Positions 30,421 to 44,406 of a stretch of 64,000 nt of DNA are shown here, piece by piece. The DNA is from Sternotherus odoratus. Its lineage: Eukaryota; Chordata; Testudines; Kinosternidae. The stretch lies in NCBI GenBank assembly GCA_032164245.1, contig JAVMKO010000003.1, positions 63,124,390 to 63,188,389 of the forward strand. Reading direction: 5' to 3'. A program made the translations under genes and the position numbers. The notes below the pieces were generated by a model. It did no database searches. It was not told the DNA's origin and worked only from the letters and a program-made list of their open reading frames with translations. Position 1 is the first letter of the stretch, and each line of letters opens with the position of its first letter.

Positions 30421-33400
30421 CATACACATTCTGGACTGTTGCTGGAAATTCTGTGAAGAAGCTCATGCAATAATATAGGATGTGGCTAAACAGAAGAAAG
30501 GTCATCCTCCATTTTGGAAGGACGAGCTCAGAAATGCAGGGATAGATCAGGGGACTGTGTGCTGCAGCAGGCTCTGGGTCATATACTGCTAGAGCAGGTT
30601 GAACATTTTTCATCAAAACTGCTTTTTGATTAGGACATTTCCATTTTTGTCAACAATTTTTGAGTGGTGTGAAAAAAAAAGAAAACAATTTAAAAAAAAT
30701 GATTTTCTTCAAAATCATTTGTGGAAAATAATATACATTCCTGACATGCTCTATATCATGTCTGAATAACAAAAGTATTTAATTATTAAATACCGGCACT
30801 TGTTGCATTAAGGCTGAGAGCAATACTTGAAAAGCAATCAAGGATCCAGGAGGAGCCCTAGACTATGAAATTCCTCTCACTCAAGAGTGAAATTCATCCC
30901 TGCAAAGAGAACCAACACAAAGTCCATGAAACTGTTACACTCTCTAAAGAAGGGTTTAAGTGGAACCTATGTGTATCATAGGCCTCATGTCAGATCTCTG
31001 CACAGAAGGAAATTTCACCCACAGGGTTTGTGTATGCATATTAGGTAGCAGGATAAGGACATGTCTTTTATATCTTTAAGAAACATAGTGGGAGGTGGCA
31101 AAGGAAATATAAGCCACCATTTTTCCACCAGAGGCATAGCGAATGCAATCATTTATAAAGCCATAAGCCAATACATATAGTTGTTGATCTGCAATGCAGA
31201 TAATAAGGTTACAATTTTGAAAGGAAATTATTTGTGCTGTTACTATTTAGCAGTTTATATTCGGTTCAACATCCATGCCTCCACTTCATTATATTTTATG
31301 TTTTACATCGAATATTGCTTTAACCCTTAGAACATTGCCTGAGAGAAGAAAATATATTCCACAAACACATATGGTCAAACTGAAACACTAGATTCTGTAA
31401 ACAGGGAGAGAAAACATTAGCACGTTAAAACAACAAAAGCATGTGATACTACTGACATGACAAATATGAAAAAAAAATGCTGTAGAATAACCTCACACCA
31501 CCAGGAGATCTCTAGAGCATTTCTAAATGTCTGGCCCGTATGAATTACGAATGTTTGCTGTTTTTGTTCATTTCTTCTGTAAGACTGATCAATGACCTGC
31601 CTAGCAAATGACTAGCTGTGTTTGCACAAGGACAATCTAATCACAAAAAATACGGATGCAGCATTTGTAAAATCCAAACCCTTATCGAAGCTAAGGGAGA
31701 AAGGCCACAACTTCGACCATACTGGAAAAAAATTAAGCACTTATCATCCCTCTGCAGGAGAGGACTCTGCTGGCTCTGCATTTGCTAGAAAAGTCATTCA
31801 GTCTCAGCCCCTTTAGTTGGGCTGTGTTCATTTTTCTATATAAAAGTAAAAGGCTACAAGTAAACACAAGAGTGCAAGTCAGAAGTCAGGCAGTAGAAAG
31901 CAAACTACTCATGATGAACAGAACTTCATAACAAATATAACTGAGGGAGTTATAGCAGCTTAATCACTATTTTGCTATTGTGAGCCACTTTTCAAATGCA
32001 GAGATACAGACAGGTGGGCACTGGGTGGACACAAGCCAGGGGAAGGTGACAAAGGTGGCTTTAAACCAGCTGTTTTTCCTTCAGATTCTGAGACAGTTGG
32101 GGATCACAATGGCCCTCTAAATAATGTATGCAATTGGAAGGATGGTGTAAGCTTCAGCAGCCTCAGAATTGCTGTCTATTGGCATCTCGTTAAGCCAGAA
32201 TTGCTCCAAAATCTCTGTGTCATTCTTTGCTATGGCCTGGGCCCCATTACTATCCCTGCAACACGTGACGGAGTGCGTGCAGGATAGCCTGTGTGGGTGG
32301 TATATAAAGGCCATAGAGGAGGAAGACTCCTTTCCATGGAATATAACAAATATTGAACACTAGGTCAGCAAATAAGCCCCTCTAAACCAAAAATGAGGAT
32401 AACAGAAAAGAAAAGTGACTAGCAAACTCATGGGTATGCTACCTACACTCATTCCTCTCTAAAAAGCCTAATGGCAAGGCAACGTGACTGTTCATGAAAC
32501 AGTCTCTCTGGTTAAGTATTTCAAAGATCCTTGCTCTCATTAAGCAGCATGTCAATGGGGGGCCTATGTTGTAAATAGAGTAGCGGTTGGTAGGGCACAA
32601 AAAGCATTCTTCTGCTGTGCCCTTTTGCAACACAGTTACAGTCCCCTTGAACACCCTCCAGAATGCTAGCCCTCTCCAAAAGGAGGGATTGGCAGCAGAC
32701 TGGGACATACCCACTCTCTACACTGGACACTGCTGAATGCCTTAGAGGCCTGGAATAACCTGCACACTCTCCCTGTGTATGGGAGCACATGAGGAGACGT
32801 TGTTTCTCACTGAAGCGGGTCCCAGGGGTCAGTGAAGCTCTGTGCCACACACAGCAAGGCTGGTCCCATTATTAGCATTTGAATACTCTTACTTGGCACT
32901 GGCAACATTGTCACTCTTCAAATCATGTGTTTTAAAAATAAATACATTTGGGGGTTGTTTTACTTGCCTTCTCGTTGTTGATCCTTTAAAGTATACCTGG
33001 TTTATGTTCCCAACGTTTTCTCCACAGCCATGAGGCTAGAAACTTATTTCTCTAAATCAAAGGTTAGACTACCAAGCAATCACCCGACTCCATAAGCTGG
33101 AACTTTAATTAAAACAAATATTGTGAGACTCACCAACTTGCACTATTTCATTGCAACCCCTCCTTCACAATACACAAAGGTATTTTAAACACAAATCCCC
33201 AACATTTTAGAGCCTGAGAATTGGAAGGGGATTCCTTCAATGGGAGTTAATTGGAAATGATGGCTACCAGAGGACTGCCACAGTTTTAGCGGCATTTTAA
33301 AGAAAAAGCAAATATCACACAGTTCTTCAAACTGCTATCGGGAGCTTCCTGGTAACTGATGTTGCTTTAACCATTCTAATCTTAGTGTATTTTAGAAGGC

Positions 33401-36400
33401 TTTAAAAATTTGCTTTTAATATTTTGCTTGGGTGTTTTAAGAAAAAAAGGAACATAATTGTGATGAAATTGGAATGAGTTCAAGGAGACTTTTCTTTTGG
33501 AATTTCTTAGTGATAGATTTAAATATATATTTAGAATCTTGAATTCATTACCCATGATATGATATCAGTTTTAAGACAGATCATAGACCTTGACTTCTTG
33601 ATACAGTTTTTAAATATGTATTTAATTTTTCATGGATTTAATGTTTAAAATACAAAACAAGCTTTTGCTTTGCCTTTAAACACCAATTAAAATATCAGTT
33701 CCTGATCCTCATATATTAATAAAATCTAACAAAATGTGAACATTCTAAAGAAGCAAAGCAGTAATTTAAAGTGGTGGGTACATCTATAACCATAGCAACA
33801 ATGACAAAAAAGGGAAAGCTACCTCTTCACTTCCCATGCTGGCGTGCTTATAGAACTAGCTTTAATGGAATACATTATGGTTTATTTCACTCCATTATAA
33901 AAAAAAAAGAATGCAACATATGTTCAAATCCTACCAATCTTTGTTCCCTTTTAATTTCCAAACTATACATAAGTACACTAATTCTAAGCTGTAAGGTGCA
34001 GCTATTATATAAGGGCTTACTTTTTTTAAACAATGGCATTGAAGATATTGATCATGTTAGAATGCATAATTAAAGGATATAAAAGGGAAACTGTTAATGT
34101 CTGGTTATAAGCTCATTTGACAAGCCAAAGCAACACCTATTTCTACCTAAGTGCTGAGAACACTCAACCACCAGTGCACATCCATGTACCACTGTCATTT
34201 TGGTGGCAATGTCATATTGTAATGTCAGTCACTTTCCAAGATTGTGGTACAACAACTTTTTTCTTTTTAAGTACAGGTCTAATATTAAAATAAATACAGC
34301 TCTTACCATGAAAAAGTCATCTCTGGTTCCTCAAAGATCATGGTTTCAACCATGGTTAGAATTAGAGTTGGGCTGAGAATGGAAACATGTTTCAGCGAGG
34401 ATTCTGAGATTTCAAAATTTGTGTTTTCCTGATTTGGCAAGAAACAAACATTTTTAAATTCTCCATGAAATGATGTTTTTAAAAATCCTTTCAGATCAAA
34501 ATGTTTCATTTCCATTTTTAACTTTTTCAATTTTATATTATACTGTGGAATGTGATGTGGATGTAATTTGTTACCGAAATTATTATATTGGTACAACCCC
34601 AAATGTAGACAGTTATATTAGTTTAAAGTGCTGAATACAAGTATAGCTTGTTTCCCTTCCTATATAGGAATAGTGATGTACCAATATAACTAGGGGGCTG
34701 TACCACTTTGACTCTACCATTGTAGTCTCCCTTTTATTTAGCTCTTTAATGGTAAACATCCATAGTCATAACAACCATATCATGTATTTATTAGCATGTC
34801 TTTCTCAAAGACTACTTTTAAAAAGTAAACAGAAAAAAATGACTATGCTTTGTCATCATAGTTTTCACTTACACCAAGAAGAGCTGACAGCAATGTTATC
34901 TCCTATGTACTTGTGTTCTGCAATGCCATTTCCTTAGCCCCGATGCATAACCTACTTCCCTGCCTCCTCCGTTCTGGCTCGTCAAGGTGATCTCTTCTCT
35001 TTTTCAAAGATACCTTGTGGCAAAGCATTGTATTTTTTAAAAAATTCTTTTCCACTGAATTGGGTGTAATTATTGATATTTGCATTGCAGAAGCACCAAG
35101 AGGCCAGGATCGCATAGTGCTAGGCACTGTACAAACATATATAACAAAAAAGAATCCCTGCTAAAAAGAGCCTATAATCTAAATTACATACAAGGATATT
35201 GTACTTGGCAGAAAGGGTAAGGGAAAAAGTACGAAAAGGGTAATAGTACGAAAGGGTAATAGGAAAGGGTACATAGCAGAAAGGGTAAATAGGAATGCCC
35301 ATCTGACCTTCTCGATATCATTCATTATTTTCATATTTCAGTTATATCCCCTCTTATTCAAGTTTGAGCTAAATTTCAATCCTTCTTTATAAGAAAGTCT
35401 TTCTCCATCTAGAATATTTTTTATCGTCTGCAGCATCAAGCTCATTGTTGCAACTTTTGTGATCCTGGAGATGCTGCCTGCAGGAATGTCCCCTTGCATG
35501 TGGACTACTGTAACTTACACAGAGGATAACACAATAGCCAATGATCAATTAATCAAAAGGGTGTCATGACCCCACCTCCCTTTCTCCACCTCTGCCTTCC
35601 GTGCTATCAGCAGGGATAAGGGTAGCATATGAGCCTATAGCTTCACCCCTTTACGCTGTATAGCCAAGATCTCCCCCAAGGTAATGGAAAGCTGCTGTAC
35701 CACCTCAGAGGATCTGATTCACGAAATGTTTTATACAGCATAATGTTTTCCTTCTTATGATACTTTGTCTCCCTTTGTGTATGTATGTGTGTTTGTGTGC
35801 CTGGCACACTCATATGTTTGGGGTCAGGAGACCTCTTGATGTGTGGTTGTGGTACCAAAGGCTTCTGAGACAGAAATGCAACCCTAGGCAGTCAATTTCA
35901 GGTAATTTGGTCCTGAACGTCTTACCATTACTTTTTCTGGTACCAAAATATGGGCATTACATGATTCAATGTGGGTATATTAGTGAGAGCCATAAATTAG
36001 AGGTTTCGGTACTACGGCTATAATGAGGGCTAGTTTCTTTCTTTTCTTTCCCTTTCTAACTTAGAAATTTTTCCTTCTTATTGATTCAACTCTCCTTTCA
36101 ATTCTGCACTTCAAAATAGCATAGCAGGCAAACTAACCTCCACCTGCTAGTTTGGACACATGAAAGAAATGGACATTGTGACCATTATCACTGGACTTTG
36201 CTTACGCTGGGATGATTCCATGAGATACCGAGCACTTCCTATGATGCTCTGCATGCCCTCAATGCACGTTGATTTTAATGGAATTTAAGGTGCTCACCGC
36301 ATTGCAGGACTGGGCCTTTTCTGATCCTGCCTGAGGTTTTGTAAAACATCTTGAAGATAATCTCAAGTCTTCAGCCATATTCAGTTCAGTAGGTGTTCAG

Positions 36401-37590
36401 CTCAATGCTGTGCGTGGAAGGCACTAATTCAATCCCATACTCTGTGGAGGTAAAACTTGTGGATTTTGTCCCGCTGGTTTTGTATCCAAGCTGTTGTTTT
36501 GCTAGCCTAGAGGTTTATTTTAACTGCTTCATGATTTTTTAATGCCACTTTCCTCTAATCCTCCTTCAATAAACCCAGCAGGTTAGCCTCCATTCAAGTA
36601 AAAGTCACAGCAGTCCAGAATTTCTGTTAAAACTCTACACATTCAAAAATAAGCTTTTCAAAACTCATAGTAGAACTAGATTTGGACTAGTGATTTGGGG
36701 CACATTATTCAGTACTTATTCTTGAGAAACAAGTATAATTTTAAACCAAAATGAATTCTGGAAATCTAATCATTATCTTTCTTTTGGCATGGCTGTTCAA
36801 AGCTGTTGCATACCAGTCTCTTATACTTTTTTATTACAGTATTTGCAATACTTTTATTGAAACTCCTACTTTTTTGTACAAAGAACTCTCTTAAACAAAG
36901 GCTTTATAGAAGAAAAAAGTGTTCATGGAACAAACTTTCTGCATTTCACTTTCTGCTACACTGAACTGTGTATGGAAATAGTAGGCATAATTTAACTAAT
37001 GGATGGTAGAATAGCTGACTATCCATATGAAACAGATCTATTTTACTATTCACTGAACTAGTGCAATTCATTTAAAGAGATTTCCTTTGGAAGAGGGTAT
37101 AACGGCAGGAGCAGGTCAAACACTGGTAGAACATAATTACTAACCCTCTCTCTTTTAATCTTTGGCTGAGACCTGAACTACATTATGGTTAGGTCACAAT
37201 AAGCACACATCGAAGGCCCAGACTTCCAGAGTTATGTGACAGCACCAGGATCTAAAGCTGTAATTCTAAAGACATTGTTTTTGGCTCTTCTGTTTGAAGA
37301 TGTGAGTCAAGTGTTATTGATGCAGTTATGTATTCCTTAATCAGCAGACAACTTCCAGAAGGGGGAGCATCACCTACTAGAGCCATGGACAAAACTCCCT
37401 GCCTTGAAATCCCACACCAGAAGACACGAGGGCCCCATTATTATGTGATGGGGGGTGCAGTTTGCTTCTATTTGGGGGTGCAGACACTGTTGCCACTAGT
37501 GGGTGTGTCGAATTGTATGGAGAGGCCTAACAATGTGGGTGCCAATCTCAGGGCAGTGTTACAAACCAGGGCACAACCCCCAAACTGGTT
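30421..37590. other. Long gene-free stretch with small repeat traces
   Basis: No gene is supported. 34375-34545 is an A/T-rich repeat copy (ATGTTTCATTTCCATTTTTA). 35085-35180 has ATAGTGCTAGGCACTGTACA and AGAGCCTATAATCTAA, like a CR1/L3-type 3' end. Frames near 32439-32850, 33771-34073 and 34303-34602 show no recognisable domains. Confidence 0.4.
35214..35292. repeat. Short tandem repeat (GTACGAAAGGGTAATA-like)
   Basis: AAAGGGTAA recurs about every 18 nt with GTACGAAA or GTACATAGCAG between. Confidence 0.7.
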
Positions 37591-38700
37591 ATGAGTTCTG
37601 TAATTAGATTTCATCAATCAAGTATCGAGTGTAAGCAGCTGAAGCACTGTAACAGCCTTAACCTGGAATCACAGACAGTGCCTTTGGGCACTTATAGTCT
37701 ATCTTGCCACCCAGGCAAGCCTGCATTTGTTATAGATGGACACTCACATCAAAAATCACAACAATATTTAGGTTACTTCTTGTCCCAAAGGACCAGTTAC
37801 TTATGCCAGGTCAATTGCACCACAGATCACACATGAAAGACAATGTTTATAGCCAGTCCTGTAATAAACTAATTAAATGTGAATAACTAAGAAAAGGAAA
37901 CAAGAGCGTTATTTACAAGTTTAAAGCAGATAAACATACACATGCAAATGAGTTACACTCTTAAGTTCTAAAAAGCAACAGAAGCTGCTGTAATGTGCAA
38001 ACTCTATGGACTGGTCTTCACTGGGGGGGATCGACTGAAGATACGCCACTTCAGCGACGTAAATAACGTCGCTGAAGTCGGCGTATCTTTAGCCAACTTA
38101 CCTGCTGTCCTCATGGTGGCGGCAGTCGGTGGCACTCTCCCCCATCGACTCCAGCTCGTGCCTCCCGCCAAGCTGGAGTTCCAGAGTCGACGGGGGTACC
38201 ACGGGCGATCAATTTCTCACATCTTAACAGACGTGAGAAATCGATTGCTTAAAGATCGCTTGCTACCTGCCAATCCGGCGGGTAGTGAAGACATACTCTT
38301 GATGTCCATCTAAAGCTAACCCAGCCTCGGGATCCCTTGTTTATGCTTAGAAATATTGCCCTCTCCAAATTCAAAGCAACACAGTGAAACAGTCCCTTCT
38401 TGTCATGGATTTTTATTCTTTTCCCCCCATCAAACTATGATGGGATGAAGGTTTGTGCACAGCCTCTCTTCATGGATGTGAGGAGAGAAATCAACAAAGT
38501 CTTTTGTCCACTGATGATCCATAATGGTTCACGTTGTATTTATAGGCCTTCTTTTGTTGGGCAGGAGATAATACTGTGGTGAATTAGCACTCCACACTTA
38601 GTAATGCTCCTTTCCTGACTAAGGAGATTTTCAGTTTCATAAAAAAAACTTCTACAGTTACAATAAAACTACTTAAATATTACATTATAACATAGGATAC
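37591..38700. other. Older repeat-like sequence interrupted by a MITE
   Basis: Flanks of the MITE at 38009-38293 look like one older interspersed repeat, recalled and not delimited. No intact frame or domain is seen. Confidence 0.3.
38009..38293. mobile_element. MITE with two internal hairpins
   Basis: GGTCTTCACT at the left and AGTGAAGACA at the right are inverted ends. AAGATACGCC(A)CTTCAGCGACGT against ACGTCGCTGAAG(TC)GGCGTATCTT (38038-38089) forms a hairpin of over 20 bp. ATCAATTTCTCAC against GTGAGAAATCGAT (about 38208-38245) forms a second. CpGs are unusually well kept compared with surrounding DNA, which suggests relative youth. A TSD was not fixed. Confidence 0.6.
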
Positions 38701-41700
38701 AGATATAAATGAGGTTAATGCATGCAGCACTCACAAGCATTTCATCAAGTCCAAACACATTTTTACACATTTAACATCTATTTTAACAATGCTAACACAC
38801 AAGTGAGCCAGACTGGTTTCCAGCTGTGCATTTGTCAGTGTTCAGTGAGGCCTCGGGACCTTGACATGAGGTGGCGCCAGGTCTGTCAGTGTCACAGGAG
38901 GATACAGAGGGCCACCTTCTGGTCCATCTTCTGCTGGAGTGTGGCCATGGGAAGCCTGCATGTCATGAATCAATGCCCTGTACTCTATTTTTGCCTATTC
39001 TGCCCCTATAAATAGGTTTACATGTGAAATTGTAACAGGCATATCACTCATTTATGAGATTGTGATAACTATATTTTTAAAACACTGGTTCCATAAAACT
39101 TCTTACCATTAGCACTTTTAAACTATCTCACTCGACATCTGTATTTGTCTGAAGAAAAAGAAAATTCACCTACTTCTTTTGTCCTTTTTCTACATAAAAA
39201 GGCCAATTTACTAAAGGAAAAGAAAACAGTATCAGGTTCAGCCTATAAGTAAAGATTTCCACCCTTCCCATTTAGTGAGAAATTCTAATCTCTACATTCA
39301 TTTTAGGATATCATTAGTTAAAAAGATTAAGTTTGTTTTAATATCCCTTATGGTTTCCTGCAGTCACCCAGTAATTCATTACCTTGCAGAATTTTTTGTG
39401 ATTGATGCTGTAAGGCACAATAGGCTGGATTCATCAAAGAGATAATGAGGAGAGTTTGACTTCTGGAATATTAATAAACACATGGAATTCCCATTCATTA
39501 ATATTCAAACACTGATAACAAACCAGTGGCTGTAGTGAAAAGTAATGGACAACTGGCATCCAGTTTCTGTCTTTCAATGGAAATAAACCACCTTTTCAGA
39601 TAACAGCACAATTTGATACTTATTAAGTACTGGGTGTTTATTAATAAGCTATATTCAGCTATATTTTTTAAAAAAAACAATTATTAATATAACCATGGAC
39701 CTGTTTTCTGATTTTAATAACCAGAAACACTATTTATACAATAACGTTCCTTGAGTGACTGCTAGGCAGTGGCCGGCATCGGCACACAATCCTTCCTAGA
39801 ACACATGCAGGGGAGTATACATGCCCTATCTCCTTTTCAAATGGCTCACACCTCAGAAGGCACTTAGAGGGATCAGTCCCTGTGCTTAGGTAAATGCGGG
39901 AGGGAAGGAACAATGGAAAGTTTCCGGTTCAGAGCCACAGCGCTCCCCCTTTCATCAGGATAGAGATTGCAGCTGGCAAGCTGCTTGAGAAGGTATGTAA
40001 CAACTCAAGCTTGTTCTTGTTTAACAACCTTTTTAGTCCACCAGCTACATCTTTCATCATGACCCCAATTGTGATCAAGGATGCCATGCCAGGACGTGAC
40101 AGTAGAGTCCCTGTGGCTGGAAGACTGGTTCTTAACATCAACCACCAGTCAGTTCCTTATCACAGATCCTACTGCTCTCCCACCCAGCTTTGATCCTGCC
40201 ATTTCTTAACTGAGTCCGGACTGGGCTAGGCCTTTGCACAGCCAACCAGCACCATTGGGGTCTTCGAGACAATCCAAGCTGCAGCTGAGGCACAGATCAA
40301 ACAGTGATACACATTGCTTAGGAATGCTCACTAACCAAATCCAGTGGCAGGCTCCAAGAGCTCTACTTGGCCACTAAGAACATTATTGTTGCCTCAGCTA
40401 ATATGCAAATGGTAAACAAATACAATTGAGAACCTGAACTTAGGAGAGAACCTTAGAGTGGGGAGGGGAGGAGCATTTTGCACCAGTTTGTCAGCTGTCA
40501 CTGTGTAAGTAGCAAAGCCCAGCCATTTTATAAATGATATTAAGGAGATGGAGGATGATTTGGGGGGATGGGAACAGTTTATGAATCAATGGAATGGAAT
40601 GTCTTTTTGGAGAAAGGAATGGATGATAGAGAAAGATTTAAAGATTCATTTAGAGTCAGCAGGAGGAAATAGGTTTTGGAGTATTTTGCAAAGACAGGTG
40701 AAATGCTGAGAAATGGCCCTCAGATTGGATACAGAAATGTACAGTAAAGGATATAACATTACTGGAATTTTTTCCTCTTTTGGTAGCAGTAACTATTTGA
40801 AAATAGATTTTGCAAACAAAAGTGTGTATTTTTGGAGTTGTCATGACTGCACATGAAAATTAGGTATTTGCATATGCTGATGGAAAGTTAGATACATACC
40901 TTTGTGAAAACATACATTTTGTGTGTGTAGCTGCAGTAACTGTGTATGAAAGATAGCCTAGCCATACAACACAATGTATGTTTTAGCTTTTGTCTTTGAA
41001 CAGTTGATATTTTAAACATCATGTTTTAAAGAGAACAATAAAAATCACAACAGTTAGGGAATACTAGAAATAAAGTTTTAAATAATAAAAAGATATGTCA
41101 GGATCAAAAACAGGCTCAGATTTTCATAATCACTGACATTGTTTTTAGGCTTGTTTTTCTGCCTTTGCCTAATATTCAAATTTTAATACAGTTTAACAAA
41201 TATAGACAATATATCTTTTTCTGCTTCAAAAAATCTCATATGATAATTATGATGTGCCCTTGGCCAATAATATTGTGTCTTCTGCAGTGGAAATCCTTAC
41301 TGCTTATTTTACTCCACTCTCTTCAAGCTACATATTTGCTGTTTTACAGCATAAAATCACAAGTCTCAAATAAGCTTTATGACTTTTCTACATTTAATAT
41401 ATTTGGTAGTTATCTTCTTATTTTTATATTTAAAACATTAGAAACTAGACACTTAAAACTATATCTACAATTAGGCTATAAACAAGGCATTTGAATTTTG
41501 GTAGAATATAGTTTCAAAATCCATTTTGTGGGCTAGGATTATGTTTGGAACCTTATGAACTAAATTTTGTTCTGTTAGCATTTTCTTCTAAATGGGACTT
41601 TCAATGATAAAGCAAGAAGTGTGCTCTGTAAGGTGCATTATGAAAACATTGCTTAAAAGCACTACAAAGTCAGGAGGATGGGGATCTGATAAGGAGAAAG

Positions 41701-42095
41701 CTCTGTGATAGCCGAAGAAAGCAGCAATGAGTTATTGAATTTGACTGTGGGTGGAAGATTTAAGATGTCAGCCTGACAGGTGATGAAAAGACCATGGTTT
41801 GTAAGGTCACCATAACACCATCAAAACAGCTCCTCCAAACTTTGATGTGGCAGGGGACCAATCAGGTCTACTGCAAGCACATATCCACTTGGGAGTAAGG
41901 AGCAGAAAGGCCTTGAAAATGCTGAACGTATTTTTCATGGTAAATAAAATTTGTTTTCTAGGCAAATTTTCCAAAGCTCACATACATCTAATTTTTCTTC
42001 AGTCATTATTCATTTCAGGGGTCTGATTGGTCTGAAGAATCTTCTCTCCTTGTACCCTTCATACTCTCTGCTCCAGATGGCTTTCATGTTATTAG
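38701..42095. other. Gene-free, AT-rich stretch
   Basis: No domain-bearing frame, RNA gene or delimited repeat was found. Confidence 0.4.
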
Positions 42096-42300
42096 GGCTG
42101 GTTGAATAATTTCAGATTAAGAATTTTCCAATTTTAAAATAAGATTTCATTTCAATAGAAATTTTTCATAGGAAAAGATCGATTTTGGAGAAATTTGCCA
42201 TCAGGAAACTTGAAACATTTCAGTTTGTCACCTAAATCAAAATGTTTCATTTCTGCATCTGACTGAATTACCATCGATGTATTTTCAGGTCTGTCATGTC
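42096..42300. repeat. A/T-rich interspersed repeat copy
   Basis: AATAGAAATTTTTCATAGG and AAACATTTCAGTTTGTCACC followed by AAAATGTTTCATTTC share words with 34375-34545 and 44505-44870. Ends are not resolved. Confidence 0.45.
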
Positions 42301-42495
42301 TCCATTCTTTTCTATGGACTGGGTTCCCCAGCTGGACTGCATCTCTCATGATGCATGGTCTCTCCCTTCACCATAAAGTGTCAAGGAACCTCAGCCACTC
42401 TGCCTTCAATCCGTTTTGCATCACTGGAGATACAATCTGACAAAAGGAACTGTGCTCAGAGGTGAATGAGGACTTGAGAGACCTAGAAGTACCCT

Positions 42496-42526
42496 TGAAG
42501 AAGAAGAAGAAGAAATAATAATAATA
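42496..42526. repeat. GAA/ATA microsatellite
   Basis: (GAA)6-type run followed by (ATA)4. Confidence 0.85.
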
Positions 42527-42699
42527 TCCTACAGGATGGAAATTACCTTGTCCAAACAGCTTTTCTATTTAATATTCTCTTTTCTGCCCGGGAAATAAGA
42601 AAATAAATGCACATGATAATATATACATTTTCTACTGTTAATGTTGTGTGTCTCTTCTGTTTCACTATTTTATTTCATTCAGGTTGCAGGCATTTCATT

Positions 42700-43250
42700 C
42701 TTATGACTCTTTATTTTAACTTCCATTTTATTGACCCCTTCATTTTTGTGTAGTTCCCCTTTTTGAAGTTAAATGCTACTACAGTGAGTTTCTTTGGTAT
42801 TTTCCCATCTACAAGGATGTCAAATTTAATTATAATTTGGTCATTGTTACTGAGTAGTTCAGATATATTCATCTCTTGGACCAGATCTTCTCCTCTTGTG
42901 GGTTCCAGGGTAGCTGCCCCCACCATCAGTTATTAATGGTGTCTGGAAATTTATATCTGCATACCATTCTGAGGTGACATGTATACCATCAACATGGGGA
43001 TAGCTGAAATCCCTCATTATTATTGAGTTTTCCATTGTTGTAGCCTCTCTAAACTCCCTGAGCATTTCACAGTTACCATCACCATCCTGACCAGGTGGTC
43101 AATAGTATATACCTACTGCCATACTCAGATTATTTCAGCATGAAATTTCTATCCATAGAGATTCTATGATAGTGTTTAAGATTTTCACGCTATTTGATTC
43201 TATGCTTTCTTTCATATACAGTACTGCTCCCCCACCAGTACAACTTAATG
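42700..43250 (-). mobile_element. CR1 LINE fragment
   Basis: Minus-strand translation in broken frames gives the CR1 ORF2 endonuclease segment in order from 43250 leftward. No CR1 3' tail is present, so only an ORF2 piece is preserved. The right side is cut by PLE copy 4 at 43255. Confidence 0.75.
42711..43250 (-). pseudogene. CR1 ORF2 endonuclease remnant
   Basis: Readable pieces in order: ESLWIEIS, then VGIYY.PPGQD (the CYRPP block of CR1), IIMRDFSYPHVDG (the GDFNYP block with G changed to R and N to S), EPTRGEDLVQEMNISELL, and NNDQIIIKFDILVDGKI, where the SDHN catalytic block has become NDQI. Substitutions at catalytic Asp/His positions plus frameshifts show it is dead. In live CR1 the domain nicks target DNA. 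The match in order and spacing makes the CR1 call firm despite decay. Confidence 0.75.
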
Positions 43251-43338
43251 TGAAGAATCAGAGAGGTAGCCGTGTTAGTCTGGAAAAGCAGAGGTAACAA
43301 AGAGTCCTGTGGCACCTTAAAGACTAACTTAAAGTATT

Positions 43339-43383
43339 AAAGCATAAGCTTTCGTGGGCTAATACCCACTTTGTCGGATGCAA
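43339..43383 (-). ncRNA. Hammerhead-like core, PLE copy 4
   Basis: On the minus strand: CCGACAA, A, GTGGG/CCCAC, GAAA, AGC-TTAT-GCT. The G of GANGA is A, so it is probably inactive. Confidence 0.4.
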
Positions 43384-43657
43384 GCAGTGGAAGTGTCCAG
43401 GGGCAGGTATAGATAAGTAGGCAAGAACCAGGTGGGAGGTAACAAGGTTAGTCCAATCAGCTTGAACCAGCTTGTTATCTCAAATCAGGGAGCATGAGGT
43501 ATTCCTCTAGAAGCTGAATTGGAGGTGTGAACTAGGAGAGAGGAGAAGCTGTTTTTTGTAATTAGCAAGCCATTCAAGATCCTTGTTCAATCCCAGATTG
43601 ATTGTGTCAAATTTGCAAATGAATTGCTGCTCTGCAGTTTCTCTTTGCAGTCTGGTC

Positions 43658-44352
43658 TTAAAGTTTTTTTTGCTGCAATATGGTGACTTTTAAATCTGTA
43701 ATTGTGTGTCCAGGCAGGTTGAAGTGTTCTCCTACAGGTTTTTGTATATTGCCATTCCTGATGTCTGATTTGTGTCCATTTATCCTTTTTCGTAGGGACT
43801 GTCCAGTTTGGCCGATGTACATAGCAGAGGGACATTGGTGGCATATAATGGCATATATGACATTGGTTGATGTGCAGGTGAATGAACCAGTGATGGTATG
43901 GTTGATCTGGTTAGGTCCTGTGATGGTGTTGCTGGTGTAGATATGTGGGCAGAGTTGGCATCGCGGTTTGTTGCATGGATTGGTTCCTGAGTTGGAGTTA
44001 TTATGGCGTGGTGTGCTGTTGCTGGTGAGAATCTGCTCCAGTTTGGCAGGTTGTCTGTGGGCCAGGACTGGCCTGCCTCCCAGGGCCTGTGAAAGTGAGG
44101 GATTATTGTCCAGGATGGGTTGTAGATCACTGATGATGCGTTGGAGAGGTTTTAACTGAGGACTGTAGGTGGTGGCCAGTGGTGTTGTGTTGTTTTCCTT
44201 CTTGGGCTTGTCTTGCAGCAGCAGGCTTCTGGGTATACATCTGACTCTGTTGATCTGTGTCCTTATTTCCTTGTGCGGGTATTGTAGTTTTGAGAAATCT
44301 TGGTGAAGATCTTGTAGGTGTTGGTCTCTGTCTGAGGGGTTGGAGCAAATTC
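43658..44352 (-). pseudogene. PLE GIY-YIG endonuclease with linker, C-terminally frameshifted
   Basis: One frame is open from the 5' truncation near 44352 to a TAA at 43658-43660, about 230 codons. The linker, with NRICSNPSDRDQHLQDLHQ and later RSLLLQDKPKKENN, leads into GGRPVLAHRQP, the Cys cluster CNKPRCQLC, then NVIYAIICHQCPSAMYIGQT and VGEHFNLPGHT. The frame ends early because the A-run in the QQK segment is eight A long on the minus strand where copy 3 has seven; reading one frame over, the usual C-terminus continues. The start is lost by truncation. Confidence 0.8.
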
Positions 44353-44406
44353 GATTGTATTTGTATTTGTGTATTTGATTGTATATGATTGTATTTGTAT
44401 TTGTGA
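44352..44406. repeat. Tandem TATTTG/TGATTGTATTTG repeat at the PLE 5' junction
   Basis: GATTGTATTTGTATTTGTG recurs with small changes. The first GATTGTAT is where element sequence ends. Confidence 0.8.
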
